From Streptomyces glomeratus (lineage in GTDB: Bacteria > Actinomycetota > Actinomycetes > Streptomycetales > Streptomycetaceae), in the NCBI RefSeq assembly GCF_021462825.1, contig NZ_JAKEEB010000003.1:310001-374000 (forward strand): a DNA stretch of 64,000 nucleotides, written 5' to 3'. Position numbers and translations under genes: made by a program. A model generated the notes under the pieces. That model ran no database searches. It saw only the letters and a program-made list of their open reading frames with translations, and had not been told where the DNA came from. Within the stretch, counting starts at the first letter, position 1. The number at the start of each line of letters is the position of its first letter. Positions 42,258 through 50,819 of this stretch are shown here, piece by piece.

Positions 42258-43157
42258 GTGCCCCGTCTGTCTGAAGTCATCGCCGCGCTGGAGACCCTGT
42301 GGCCCGCCGAGCGGGCCGAGTCCTGGGACGCGGTCGGCACCGTCGCCGGCGATCCGGACCAGGAGATCTCCCGCGTCCTCTTCGCCGTGGACCCGGTCCA
42401 GGAGATCGTCGACGAGGCGGTGAAACTGGGCGCGGACCTGCTGGTCACCCATCACCCGCTCTATCTGCGCGGTACGACCACGGTGGCGGCCTCCACCTTC
42501 AAGGGCCGCGTCGTGCACACCCTGATCAAGAACGACATCGCCCTGCACGTGGCCCACACCAACGCGGACACGGCGGACCCGGGTGTCAGCGACGCGCTCG
42601 CCGGCGCACTCGACCTGCGGGTCGTACGCCCCCTCGTACCGGACACGTCCGACCCGGAGGGCCGCCGGGGCCTCGGCCGCGTCTGCGAACTCGACCACCC
42701 CCTGCCCCTGCGCGAGCTGGCCGCCCGTGCCGCCGAGCGGCTGCCCGCCACCGCGCAGGGCATCCGGGTGGCCGGCGACCCCGAAGCCGTCATCCGCACG
42801 ATCGCGGTCAGCGGCGGCTCCGGCGACAGCCTCTTCGACGAGGTCCGCGCGGCCGGCGTCGACGCCTTCCTCACCGCGGACCTGCGCCACCACCCGGCGT
42901 CCGAGTTCATGGCGGGGCGCGCCCACCGTCCTCTCGCGCTGCTCGACGCGGCGCACTGGGCCACCGAATGGCCCTGGTGCGAGCTGGCCGCCGCCCAGCT
43001 CGACGAGATCTCCGACCGGCACGGATGGGACCTGCGCGTCCACGTCTCCAAGACGGTCACCGACCCCTGGACCGCCCACGCGGCGTCCGCCGACGCCCTT
43101 CCAGGGAGCGCTTCGCGCGCCCCCTCCGATACGAAAACCCCTGGAGCCCCCAACTGA
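42258..43157 (+). CDS. Nif3-like dinuclear metal-centre protein
   Basis: A 299-residue member of the Nif3/YbgI family (hexameric, two metal ions). Metal ligands appear in LLVTHHPLYLRG and the C-terminal LTADLRHHPASEF and DAAHWATE. The GTG at 42258 lacks a ribosome site and follows a possible -10 at 42245, so it may be leaderless. The three-gene order with a zinc-ribbon protein and RNase H-phosphatase matches the mycobacterial Rv2230c-Rv2228c cluster (from memory). Molecular role in this cluster is not known. Confidence 0.88.
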   Translation: MPRLSEVIAALETLWPAERAESWDAVGTVAGDPDQEISRVLFAVDPVQEIVDEAVKLGADLLVTHHPLYLRGTTTVAASTFKGRVVHTLIKNDIALHVAHTNADTADPGVSDALAGALDLRVVRPLVPDTSDPEGRRGLGRVCELDHPLPLRELAARAAERLPATAQGIRVAGDPEAVIRTIAVSGGSGDSLFDEVRAAGVDAFLTADLRHHPASEFMAGRAHRPLALLDAAHWATEWPWCELAAAQLDEISDRHGWDLRVHVSKTVTDPWTAHAASADALPGSASRAPSDTKTPGAPN

Positions 43158-43897
43158 ACGCCGCGCCCGCCGACCAGATCCGACTCCTCGACGTACAGGC
43201 TCTGGACGTGCGTCTCCAGCAGCTCGCCCACAAGCGGAAGTCCCTGCCCGAGCACGCCGAGATCGAGTCGTTGACCAAGGACCTCACGCAGCTGCGCGAC
43301 CTGCTGGTGGCCGCGCAGACCGAGGAGAGCGACACCGCCCGCGAGCAGACCAAGGCGGAGCAGGACGTGGACCAGGTGCGCCAGCGCGCCGCCCGTGACC
43401 AGCAGCGCCTCGACTCGGGCGCGGTCACCTCCCCGAAGGACCTGGCGAACCTCCAGCACGAGATCGCCTCGCTCGCCAAGCGGCAGGGCGACCTGGAGGA
43501 CGTCGTCCTGGAGGTGATGGAGCGCCGCGAGTCCGCGCAGGAGCGGGTCGCCGAGCTGACGGAGCGGGTCGCGTCCGTGCAGTCGAAGATCGACGACGCG
43601 ACCGCGCGCCGGGACGCGGCCCTGGAGGAGATCGACGGCGAGGCCGCGACCGTGGCCAAGGAGCGCGAGGTCGTCTCGGGCTCGGTGCCCGCGGACCTGC
43701 TGAAGCTCTACGACAAGCTGCGCGGGCAGCAGGGCGGCATCGGTGCGGCCAAGCTGTACCAGCGCACCTGCCAGGGCTGCCGCCAGGAGCTGGCGATCAC
43801 CGAGCTGAACGAGATCCGCGCGGCCGCCCCCGACACGGTCGTCCGCTGCGAGAACTGCCGCCGCATCCTGGTGCGCACGTCCGAGTCCGGCCTGTAA
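43154..43897 (+). CDS. C4-type zinc-ribbon coiled-coil protein, probable CTG start
   Basis: A 247-residue protein with a long coiled coil (about 10-185) and the C-terminal zinc ribbon CQGCRQEL...CENCRRI. The only start that preserves the conserved N-terminus (NAAPADQIRLLDVQALDVRLQQL) is a CTG at 43154, overlapping the Nif3 stop (CTGA) and preceded by GGAG at 43143-43146. The next in-frame GTG would remove about 18 residues. DUF164-type family, function unknown; conserved beside Nif3 and RNase H in actinobacteria. Confidence 0.88.
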   Translation: MNAAPADQIRLLDVQALDVRLQQLAHKRKSLPEHAEIESLTKDLTQLRDLLVAAQTEESDTAREQTKAEQDVDQVRQRAARDQQRLDSGAVTSPKDLANLQHEIASLAKRQGDLEDVVLEVMERRESAQERVAELTERVASVQSKIDDATARRDAALEEIDGEAATVAKEREVVSGSVPADLLKLYDKLRGQQGGIGAAKLYQRTCQGCRQELAITELNEIRAAAPDTVVRCENCRRILVRTSESGL

Positions 43898-43909
43898 GAG
43901 GCGTTGCGC

Positions 43910-45235
43910 GTGCGGGAGTTCATCGTCGAGGCCGACGGCGGTTCCCGGGGCAACCCGGGGCCCGCGGGGTACGGCAGCGTGGTAAGGGACGCGGCGACGG
44001 GTGAAACGCTCGTCGAGCGGGCCGAGTTCATCGGGACCGCCACCAACAACGTCGCCGAGTACCGGGGGCTGCTGGCCGGGCTGCGCGCGGCCCATGAACT
44101 GGACCCGGCCGCTCGGGTGCATGTCCGTATGGACTCCAAGCTGGTCGTGGAGCAGATGTCGGGCCGCTGGAAGATCAAGCATCCGGCGATGAAGCCGTTG
44201 GCGATGCAGGCGGCTGCCCTCTTCCCGGCCGGACAGGTCACCTACGAGTGGATCCCGCGCGAGCGGAACAAGCACGCGGACCGGCTCGCCAACGAGGCGA
44301 TGGACGCGGGGAGCCGGGGGGAGCGGTGGGAAGCCGCCCGGTCCACCGCGGAGCTGGACACCCACCGGGTGACGGCCCCCGAGCCGGCCGGCCCGCCGGG
44401 CGACGCGGCCGCGGGCGCGGCCCGCGCCCGTGCGGCCCTGGCAGCCGCCACCGCCGCCCCGGCCGCCACCCGCGAGGCCGCCCGTCCCGGCGGTTCGGCG
44501 ACGACTGCCGCCGGCGGGGCCGCCGAGGCCGCCGAGGCCGCTCACGGCGGTGGTTCCGCGACGGCCGATGTGCGGGCCGCCCGCAACGTCGCCTCGGCCC
44601 CGCCCGATCTCGGCACCCCCACCACCTTCGTGCTGCTGCGGCACGGCGAGACCCCGCTCACCCCGCTCAAGCGGTTCTCCGGCAGCGGTGGCAGCGATCC
44701 GTCGCTGTCCGACGTGGGCCGGCGCCAGGCGGAACTGGCCGCCGGTGTGCTCGCCGCGCGGGGAACCGTCCAGGCCGTCGTCTCGTCACCGCTGGCGCGC
44801 TGCCGGGAGACCGCAGCCATCGTGGCCGACCGCCTCGGCGTGCAGGTGGACGTCGACGACGGGCTGCGCGAGACCGACTTCGGCGCCTGGGAAGGCCTCA
44901 CCTTCGGAGAGGTCCGCGAGCGGTACCCGGACGACATGGACGCCTGGCTGCGCGACGCCGAGGCCGAGCCCAGCGGAGGCGGAGAGAGCTTCGAGGCCGT
45001 CGCCCGCCGGGTCGCCGCCGCGCGGGACAGGCTCGTCGCCTCGTACGCGGGCCGCACGGTGCTGCTCGTCTCGCATGTCACGCCGATCAAGACGCTGGTC
45101 CGCCTCGCCCTCGGGGCACCCCCTCAGGCGCTGTTCCGCATGGAGCTGTCGGCGGCCTCCCTGACGGCGGTGGCGTACTACGCGGACGGCAACGCGAGCG
45201 TCCGCCTCCTCAACGACACGTCCCACCTGCGCTGA
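43910..45235 (+). CDS. Bifunctional RNase H / acid phosphatase (phosphoglycerate-mutase-like)
   Basis: A 441-residue fusion. Residues 1-135 are an RNase HI-like domain (FIVEADGGSRGNPGPAGYG, NNVAEYRGL, MDSKLVVEQMSGRWKIK, NKHADRLANEA). A 95-residue Ala/Pro linker follows. Residues 235-441 form a histidine phosphatase with LLRHGETPLTP (catalytic RHG), GLRETDFGAWEG and VSHVTPIKTLV. This fusion is known from Mycobacterium (Rv2228c), where it degrades RNA in hybrids and acts as an acid phosphatase. Start GTG 43910 after AGAGG; TTG 43904 is possible. Confidence 0.92.
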   Translation: MREFIVEADGGSRGNPGPAGYGSVVRDAATGETLVERAEFIGTATNNVAEYRGLLAGLRAAHELDPAARVHVRMDSKLVVEQMSGRWKIKHPAMKPLAMQAAALFPAGQVTYEWIPRERNKHADRLANEAMDAGSRGERWEAARSTAELDTHRVTAPEPAGPPGDAAAGAARARAALAAATAAPAATREAARPGGSATTAAGGAAEAAEAAHGGGSATADVRAARNVASAPPDLGTPTTFVLLRHGETPLTPLKRFSGSGGSDPSLSDVGRRQAELAAGVLAARGTVQAVVSSPLARCRETAAIVADRLGVQVDVDDGLRETDFGAWEGLTFGEVRERYPDDMDAWLRDAEAEPSGGGESFEAVARRVAAARDRLVASYAGRTVLLVSHVTPIKTLVRLALGAPPQALFRMELSAASLTAVAYYADGNASVRLLNDTSHLR

Positions 45236-45260
45236 GCGGGCGGCCTGCGGGTCCGCCCGC
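45236..45260. terminator. Hairpin terminator between convergent genes
   Basis: GCGGGCGG (45236-45243) and CCGCCCGC (45253-45260) form a perfect 8-bp stem directly after the RNase H stop and before the eda stop. Confidence 0.65.
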
Positions 45261-45267
45261 CGAGCCG

Positions 45268-45930
45268 CTACGCCCGCAGCGCGGCGGCCTCCCGAGCCAG
45301 CCCCTCGATCCTCGCCCAGCCCCGCGCCTCGATCGCGTCCTGTGGAACCATCCAAGTCCCGCCCACGCAGACGACGTTGGGCAGCGCCAGGTACTCCGGG
45401 GCGTTCACCGGGCCGATCCCGCCCGTCGGACAGAACCGGGCCCGTGGCAGCGGTCCGGCCAGCGACCTCAGGAACGCCGTGCCGCCCGCCGCCTGCGCCG
45501 GGAAGAACTTCATCTCCGTGACGCCCCGTTCCAGGAGCGCGACGACCTCCGAGGCCGTCGAGACCCCTGGCAGGAACGGCACCCCGGACGCCTGCATCGC
45601 CGTCAGCAGCGCGTCGGTCCACCCCGGGCTGACCAGGAAACGAGCGCCCGCCGCCACGCACTCGCCGACCTGCGCGGGAGTGAGCACCGTCCCGGCCCCG
45701 ACCACCGAGCCCTCGACCTCCGCGGCGATCGCCCGGATCGCCTCGAGCCCGGCCGGCGTCCGCAGGGTCACCTCGATCGCGGGCAGCCCGCCGGCCACGA
45801 GGGCCCGCGCCAGCGGTACGGCATCGGCGGCGTCCGTCACCACGACCACGGGGACGACGGGGGCGAGGCCGAGGACGGAGGCGGGGGAGGGAGACGAGGG
45901 CAGGGGTGAGGAGGGCAGGGGCGAGGTCAT
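45268..45930 (-). CDS. eda: 2-dehydro-3-deoxy-phosphogluconate aldolase (KDPG/KHG aldolase)
   Basis: A 220-residue class I aldolase cleaving KDPG to pyruvate and glyceraldehyde 3-phosphate in the Entner-Doudoroff pathway. The Schiff-base lysine is in EMKFFPAQAAGG, the general acid region is AIEVTLRTPAGLEAI, and the phosphate site is CPTGGIGPVNAPEYL. An N-terminal Pro/Ser repeat (PLPSSPLPSSPSP) is extra. GTG/ATG choice: ATG at 45930 preceded by GAGGG. No ED dehydratase is nearby. Confidence 0.9.
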   Translation of the reverse strand: MTSPLPSSPLPSSPSPASVLGLAPVVPVVVVTDAADAVPLARALVAGGLPAIEVTLRTPAGLEAIRAIAAEVEGSVVGAGTVLTPAQVGECVAAGARFLVSPGWTDALLTAMQASGVPFLPGVSTASEVVALLERGVTEMKFFPAQAAGGTAFLRSLAGPLPRARFCPTGGIGPVNAPEYLALPNVVCVGGTWMVPQDAIEARGWARIEGLAREAAALRA

Positions 45931-46001
45931 GGCCTCATCCTGCCGAGGGCAACCAGGTGGTGCAATCAACGTTGCAGAGAATGCAATACGACAGACGCCG
46001 C

Positions 46002-46802
46002 TCAGTGGATCTCGGTCACCACCACATCCAGCGACCAGGCCTTCCCCGCCCGGACCGGCGCCTCGGCCTCCACCGCATACCCCAGGTCCCGCAGCGCCTC
46101 CACCAGCTCCGCGGGGTCCGCCGGGACGGCCCCCGCCGTCAGCAGGCTGCGGACGATCCGCCCCTTGGTGGCCTTGTTGAAGTGGCTGACCACCGACCGC
46201 TTCTCCACCCCGTCCACCATGCGGGAGTGCAGCACCCGCACGGTCGCCGTCCGCCCGGCGACCTCGCCCTTCGGCTTCCACGCGGCCGCGTAGGCGGACG
46301 AGCGCAGGTCGAGCACCAGCCCGTCGCCGGCCGCCTCCGGCAGGGCGGAGGCCATCGGTGTACGCCAGTACGCGCCGAGTGCGCCCAGCCCGGGCAGCTT
46401 GACGCCCATCGAGCAGCGGTACGAGGGAATCCGGTCCGTCACGCGGACCGCGCCCCACAGACCGGAGAAGACAAGCAGGGACCCGGCCGCGCGCCGCCCG
46501 GCCGCCGCGTCCAGGGAGGCGAGGTCCAGGGCGTCGTAGAGCACACCGGTGTAGATCTCCCCGGCGGGCCGCGCCCCCGCGGTCCGCAGCGCGGCGTTCT
46601 TGGCGATCTCCCCGCGCAGGCCCTCGCCGATCCCGAGCACCTCGCGCGCCTTGTCCTCGTCCCCCGAGCACAGCTCGACCAGCTCGCCGAGCACGGCCTC
46701 CCGCGCGGCGCCCAGTCCGGGCAGCGACAGCGACTCCGGCCGCAAGGGGGCACCGTTCCCCGACGGAGCCTTGCCTTCGGACGGGGGCAGCAGGACCAGC
46801 AC
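46002..46802 (-). CDS. yaaA: Peroxide stress protein YaaA (DUF328)
   Basis: A 266-residue YaaA family protein, which in E. coli lowers free iron during peroxide stress. Family marks are the N-terminal LLPPSEGK, VFSGLWGAVRVTDRIPSYRCSMGVKLPGLG and SHFNKATKGRIVR. Starts with GTG at 46802. Monocistronic by spacing. Confidence 0.88.
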   Translation of the reverse strand: MLVLLPPSEGKAPSGNGAPLRPESLSLPGLGAAREAVLGELVELCSGDEDKAREVLGIGEGLRGEIAKNAALRTAGARPAGEIYTGVLYDALDLASLDAAAGRRAAGSLLVFSGLWGAVRVTDRIPSYRCSMGVKLPGLGALGAYWRTPMASALPEAAGDGLVLDLRSSAYAAAWKPKGEVAGRTATVRVLHSRMVDGVEKRSVVSHFNKATKGRIVRSLLTAGAVPADPAELVEALRDLGYAVEAEAPVRAGKAWSLDVVVTEIH

Positions 46803-46936
46803 GGGTTCTCCTTCTCTCGGGCTCCGCGCCAGCGTACGGGGTCGGACGTCCGCCCCCTGACGCGCGCGTGCTCACCCCGTGCGTCCCTGACGGAGAGCGT
46901 GCCCATGCGCCACCATCGAGGGGACGGTTCCCGATC

Positions 46937-47625
46937 CCGCGCACGCCGGCGGAGGGCTTGCCGGAGATCTTCCCGGCCCTCGACACCCCGGAGGGCTTCC
47001 GGGCCGAACCGATCGAGGGGAGATCGTTGTGACACCGCTGCCGGACGGGGATCACGAGGACTACATCGAGCTGATCGTGAACCAGGTGTACGGGAGGTCC
47101 CGCACGCCCATGCAGTTCTCCGGGAACAAGGGCTTGATGCTGACGAGCGGTGGCGGCCGGCCGAGGGATCACGTGATCCCCGACGGCACGTTCGCACCCA
47201 GGGAGCTGCGGCTCTTCCGGGGTGCCGACTCCTGGACGCCCTGCCACGGTGTGGCGATGGTTCTCGAGGTGACCTCCACCAAGCCACGCAACGACCGCGA
47301 GACCAGACGCCGTTGCCATGCCCGTGGCGGCATCCCGCCCTACCTGCTGGCCGACCGCGACGCCTCCTCGGTCACGCTGTTCAGCGACCCGGAGGACGAC
47401 GACTACCGCCGGCACCGCACCCTGCCCTTCGGCAAGCCGCCGGCCCTTCCGGAGCCCTTCGCCTTCGAGCTGGAGACGAAGGGGTTCCTCTGGCCGCCGG
47501 AGCGGCCGGGGCGTGGGCCCGGTACCATGGTCGTCACGGCAGACGAGCCGGGCGGACGGCCGCGTGGAGGTTCTCTGGACCTCCCCGAGGAACGTCCGGG
47601 CTCCACAGGGCAGGGTGGTGGCTAA
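46937..47625 (+). pseudogene. Uma2-family endonuclease remnant, frameshifted
   Basis: The N-terminal part RTPAEGLPEIFPALDTPEGFRAEPIEG (46937-47019) and the body TPLPDGDHEDYIELIVNQVYGRS..MQFSGNKGL...DHVIPDGTFAP...VAMVLEVTSTKPRNDRETRRR...GGIPPYLLADRD (from 47029) are in different frames. A one-base deletion near 47017-47024 accounts for the shift. The body keeps the Asp/Glu-x-Lys-like catalytic residues of Uma2 (PD-(D/E)XK nuclease) proteins. No start codon is in frame with the first segment, and the body reads through its normal end into rnpB, stopping at 47625. A short intact ORF from GTG 47029 could still be translated. Confidence 0.65.
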
Positions 47626-47943
47626 CGGCCACCCGGGGTGACCCGCGGGACAGTGCCACAGAAAACAGACCGCCGGGGATCTCGGTCCTCGGTAAGGGTG
47701 AAACGGTGGTGTAAGAGACCACCAGTGCCCAGGGTGACCTGGGCAGCTAGGTAAACCCCACCTGGAGCAAGGTCAAAAGGAGCCGCCCTCACAGGCGGCT
47801 CTGCGCGGACGCTTGAGGGCTGCCCGCCCGAGTCCGCGGGTAGACCGCACGAGGCCGGCGGCAACGTCGGCCCTAGATGGATGGCCGTCACCGAGGGGCC
47901 CGCGAGGACCCCCGGTACAGAACCCGGCGTACAGCCCGACTCG
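47544..47943 (+). ncRNA. rnpB: RNase P RNA (M1 RNA, bacterial class A)
   Basis: The catalytic RNA of RNase P, which trims tRNA 5' leaders. The invariant CR-I segment AGGAACGTCCGGGCTCCACA (about 47588-47610) and GGCTAACGGCC are present, as are ACAGTGCCACAGAAA, GGTAAGGGTGAAA-type P11/P12 parts, CTAGGTAAACCCC and the 3' segment GGTACAGAACCC...GCGTACAG. The 5' and 3' ends (GAGCCGGGCGG and CAGCCCGACTCG) pair approximately as P1. Size about 400 nt, usual for Streptomyces. Ends are estimated. Confidence 0.95.
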
Positions 47944-48027
47944 TCTGTCGTTTCGGATCTCCTTGTCCGAGGCGTCGGTGCATCGTGACCTCCAAGGGGC
48001 CGGAGCGCCTCAGGAACCCCGAGCGAC

Positions 48028-48375
48028 TCAGGAACCCCCGTCCGGCGCGCCCAGCGAGCGTGTTGTGACGCGCTCCAGATGGGTCGTGAACACCTCGCGC
48101 GCGTCCGGGGTCATCGTGCGCAGCGCCACCAGGGCCGTGATCACCACATCGCACAGTTCCGCCTGGACGTCCTCCCAGCTGTGCGTCGTGCCCTTGCGGG
48201 GGTTCTGCCCCGTCGCGCCGATCACCGCCTGGGCGACCTCGCCGACCTCCTCCGACAGCTTCAGGACCCGCAGCAGCAGGCCGTCCGCGCCGCCCTGCGC
48301 GCGGTGCGTGTCCAGCCAGGCGTGCAGCCGGCCGATCGAGTCCCAGAGGTCCGCGGGGGCGCCGTGTTCGTTCAT
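48028..48375 (-). CDS. MazG-like nucleotide pyrophosphohydrolase domain protein
   Basis: A 115-residue all-helical protein with KLSEEVGEVAQAVIG and ELCDVVITALVAL, the E-x-x-E...E-x-x-D metal motifs of MazG-like NTP pyrophosphohydrolases. ATG at 48375. Acts on nucleoside triphosphates; actual substrate unknown. Its 3' end lies 84 bp beyond rnpB and converges with it. Confidence 0.85.
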   Translation of the reverse strand: MNEHGAPADLWDSIGRLHAWLDTHRAQGGADGLLLRVLKLSEEVGEVAQAVIGATGQNPRKGTTHSWEDVQAELCDVVITALVALRTMTPDAREVFTTHLERVTTRSLGAPDGGS

Positions 48376-48422
48376 ACCCGCAGCGTGCCATGCGGCCGGC
48401 GCTCCCCGGACACGCTCTCCGG

Positions 48423-48968
<546 letters not shown>

Positions 48969-49195
48969 GATCACTCCCGGGCCAGACAACAGGAACCGTT
49001 CCTGCTCCGCGTTCCCACCGTCCCATCGCCCACTCGCACACGGCCCGCCCACGGTGCCGTTCGGGTGGCAGGGCCCGCACGGGCCGGGGCACGCCGCCGG
49101 GCACTCCCCGTGGTGACCCCGTCATGACCCGGCCTTTGCCGCCCCTTTGTCACCCCGTCGCGTGCTGCCACAGGCTCCCTTTGTACGGTCCCGGG

Positions 49196-50389
49196 GTGCG
49201 TGATTCCGCTTCGTTCCCCCCTCGTGGCGCGCGCGTGTCGCGGCGTGCCGTTCTCGGGCTCGCCGCCGCCGCGCCGCTGACCGTCGCCGCGCCCGTCCGG
49301 GCAAGTCCCGGGCGCTCCGCGACCGTCGGCGGTGCACGCCTCGGCGGCTCGGGCGTGCAGGTGCAGGGGGCCGCCGCCGGCCTGCCGAGGAGACTCACCG
49401 CCCGCTCCTGGCTCGTCGCCGACCATGCGAGCGGCGAGGTGCTGGCCGCGTACAACGCCCACCGGCGGCTTCCGCCCGCCTCCACCCTGAAGATGCTGTT
49501 CGCGGACACCGTGGTCGGGAAGTTCGAGCGGAGCCTGACCCACAGGGTGACCGACGCCGAACTCGCGGACGTGCCCGCGGGCTCCAGTCTCGTCGGCATC
49601 AAGCCCGGAATCACCTACACCGTGGAGCAGTTGTGGCTCGGTGTCTTCCTCCGCTCCGGGAACGACGCGGTGCACGTGCTGAGCCACCTCAACGGCGGGC
49701 TCGAGAAGACCGTCGCCGAGATGCAGGCCAGGGCCGAGGACCTGCAGGCCCTCGACACCCATGTGGTCAGCCCCGACGGCTTCGACCACAAGGGACAGCT
49801 GTCCTCGGCGTACGACCTCACTCTGTTCGCCCGCCACGGCCTGAAGAACGCCGACTTCCGCGGGTACTGCGCCACCAGGACCGCCGACTTCCCGGCGGGC
49901 GGCAGGAAGACCTTCCAGATCCAGAACACCGACCGCCTGCTGACCGGCGCGTGGGGTCTCGGCACCTACCAGGGCATCATCGGCGTCAAGAACGGCTACA
50001 CCAGTCACGCGGGCAACACCTTCACGGGGGCCGCCACCCGCGGGGGCCGCACCCTTCTCGTGACCGTGATGCACCCCGAGCCCGGCGGCAACGGCGTCTA
50101 CGAGGAGACCGCCGCCCTGCTCGACTGGGGTTTCGCGCACGCGGGGACCGCCCGGGCCGTGGGCGTGCTGGTGGAGCCGCTCAGCGAGGGCGGGGCGAAG
50201 GCGACGCCCGCGCCGGCCAGGGCGGGGCGCGGGGAAGCGCCGGGCGCCGGGGATGCCACCGCGCGTGACAGCTCGTCATGGGGCCTGGCCGGCGGGGCCT
50301 CGGGAGTGCTGGCGCTGCTGGCCGGCGGGGCGTACGCGCTGCGGGGACGCCGGCGGCGGGAGGCGGCGGAGGGGCGTCACCGGCGTTGA
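49196..50389 (+). CDS. D-alanyl-D-alanine carboxypeptidase (penicillin-binding, S11)
   Basis: A 397-residue low-molecular-weight PBP that trims peptidoglycan stem peptides outside the membrane. A twin-arginine-type signal (SRRAVLGLAAAAPLTVAAP) leads into the domain with ASTLKM (SxxK), LRSGNDAV (SxN) and KNGYTSHAGN, where KNG replaces the usual KTG. A C-terminal membrane anchor (WGLAGGASGVLALLAGGAYAL) ends in Arg residues. The GTG at 49196 lacks a ribosome site and is preceded by TACGGT (49184-49189), so a leaderless transcript is likely. Confidence 0.92.
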   Translation: MRDSASFPPRGARVSRRAVLGLAAAAPLTVAAPVRASPGRSATVGGARLGGSGVQVQGAAAGLPRRLTARSWLVADHASGEVLAAYNAHRRLPPASTLKMLFADTVVGKFERSLTHRVTDAELADVPAGSSLVGIKPGITYTVEQLWLGVFLRSGNDAVHVLSHLNGGLEKTVAEMQARAEDLQALDTHVVSPDGFDHKGQLSSAYDLTLFARHGLKNADFRGYCATRTADFPAGGRKTFQIQNTDRLLTGAWGLGTYQGIIGVKNGYTSHAGNTFTGAATRGGRTLLVTVMHPEPGGNGVYEETAALLDWGFAHAGTARAVGVLVEPLSEGGAKATPAPARAGRGEAPGAGDATARDSSSWGLAGGASGVLALLAGGAYALRGRRRREAAEGRHRR

Positions 50390-50819
50390 CGCGGGTGTCA
50401 CCGGACGCCGTCGAGGGGCGGCGGGCACACCGACGATGTGCGGGCAGCCGTTCCGCGATCCGTGCGCACCCCGCGGTCCCATGCGGGGTCCACCCCCTGC
50501 CGGTCCGCGGAACGGCTGCCACCCCCCTGGAGTGGTCCGGAATCCCACCACTTCAACTGTGAAGTTTTGGTGGAGGAGTATCGAGCATAAGCCCGCCACC
50601 TACCCGCATGGTGCGGAGTTTTATATTCCGCTTGTGTAGGTTGAACGATCGCCCAAAGCCCGGTCGCCGCGTCGCCGATGTCGCGCTGACCGACCGCTAT
50701 CCGGCTGTCCCGTCCGTCATGGATCCCGCAACGCAAGGAGCGCCTTCGCGACCGCTACGCCTGCCACCCCGAAGGAGCTGAGAGCATGGAGGGCGGACCG
50801 TGAGGAGAGGGAGGGGTAC
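50390..50819. other. Intergenic region upstream of Bcr/CflA gene
   Basis: About 430 bp without a supported gene. It contains a hairpin at 50545-50573 (CCACC-ACTTCA...TGAAGT...GGTGG), an AT-rich stretch with GCGGA...TCCGC (50613-50631) around TTTTATAT, and a five-codon reading frame ATG-GAG-GGC-GGA-CCG-TGA (50786-50803) behind AAGGAG just before the exporter gene. These could form a leader-type control region. Confidence 0.45.
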
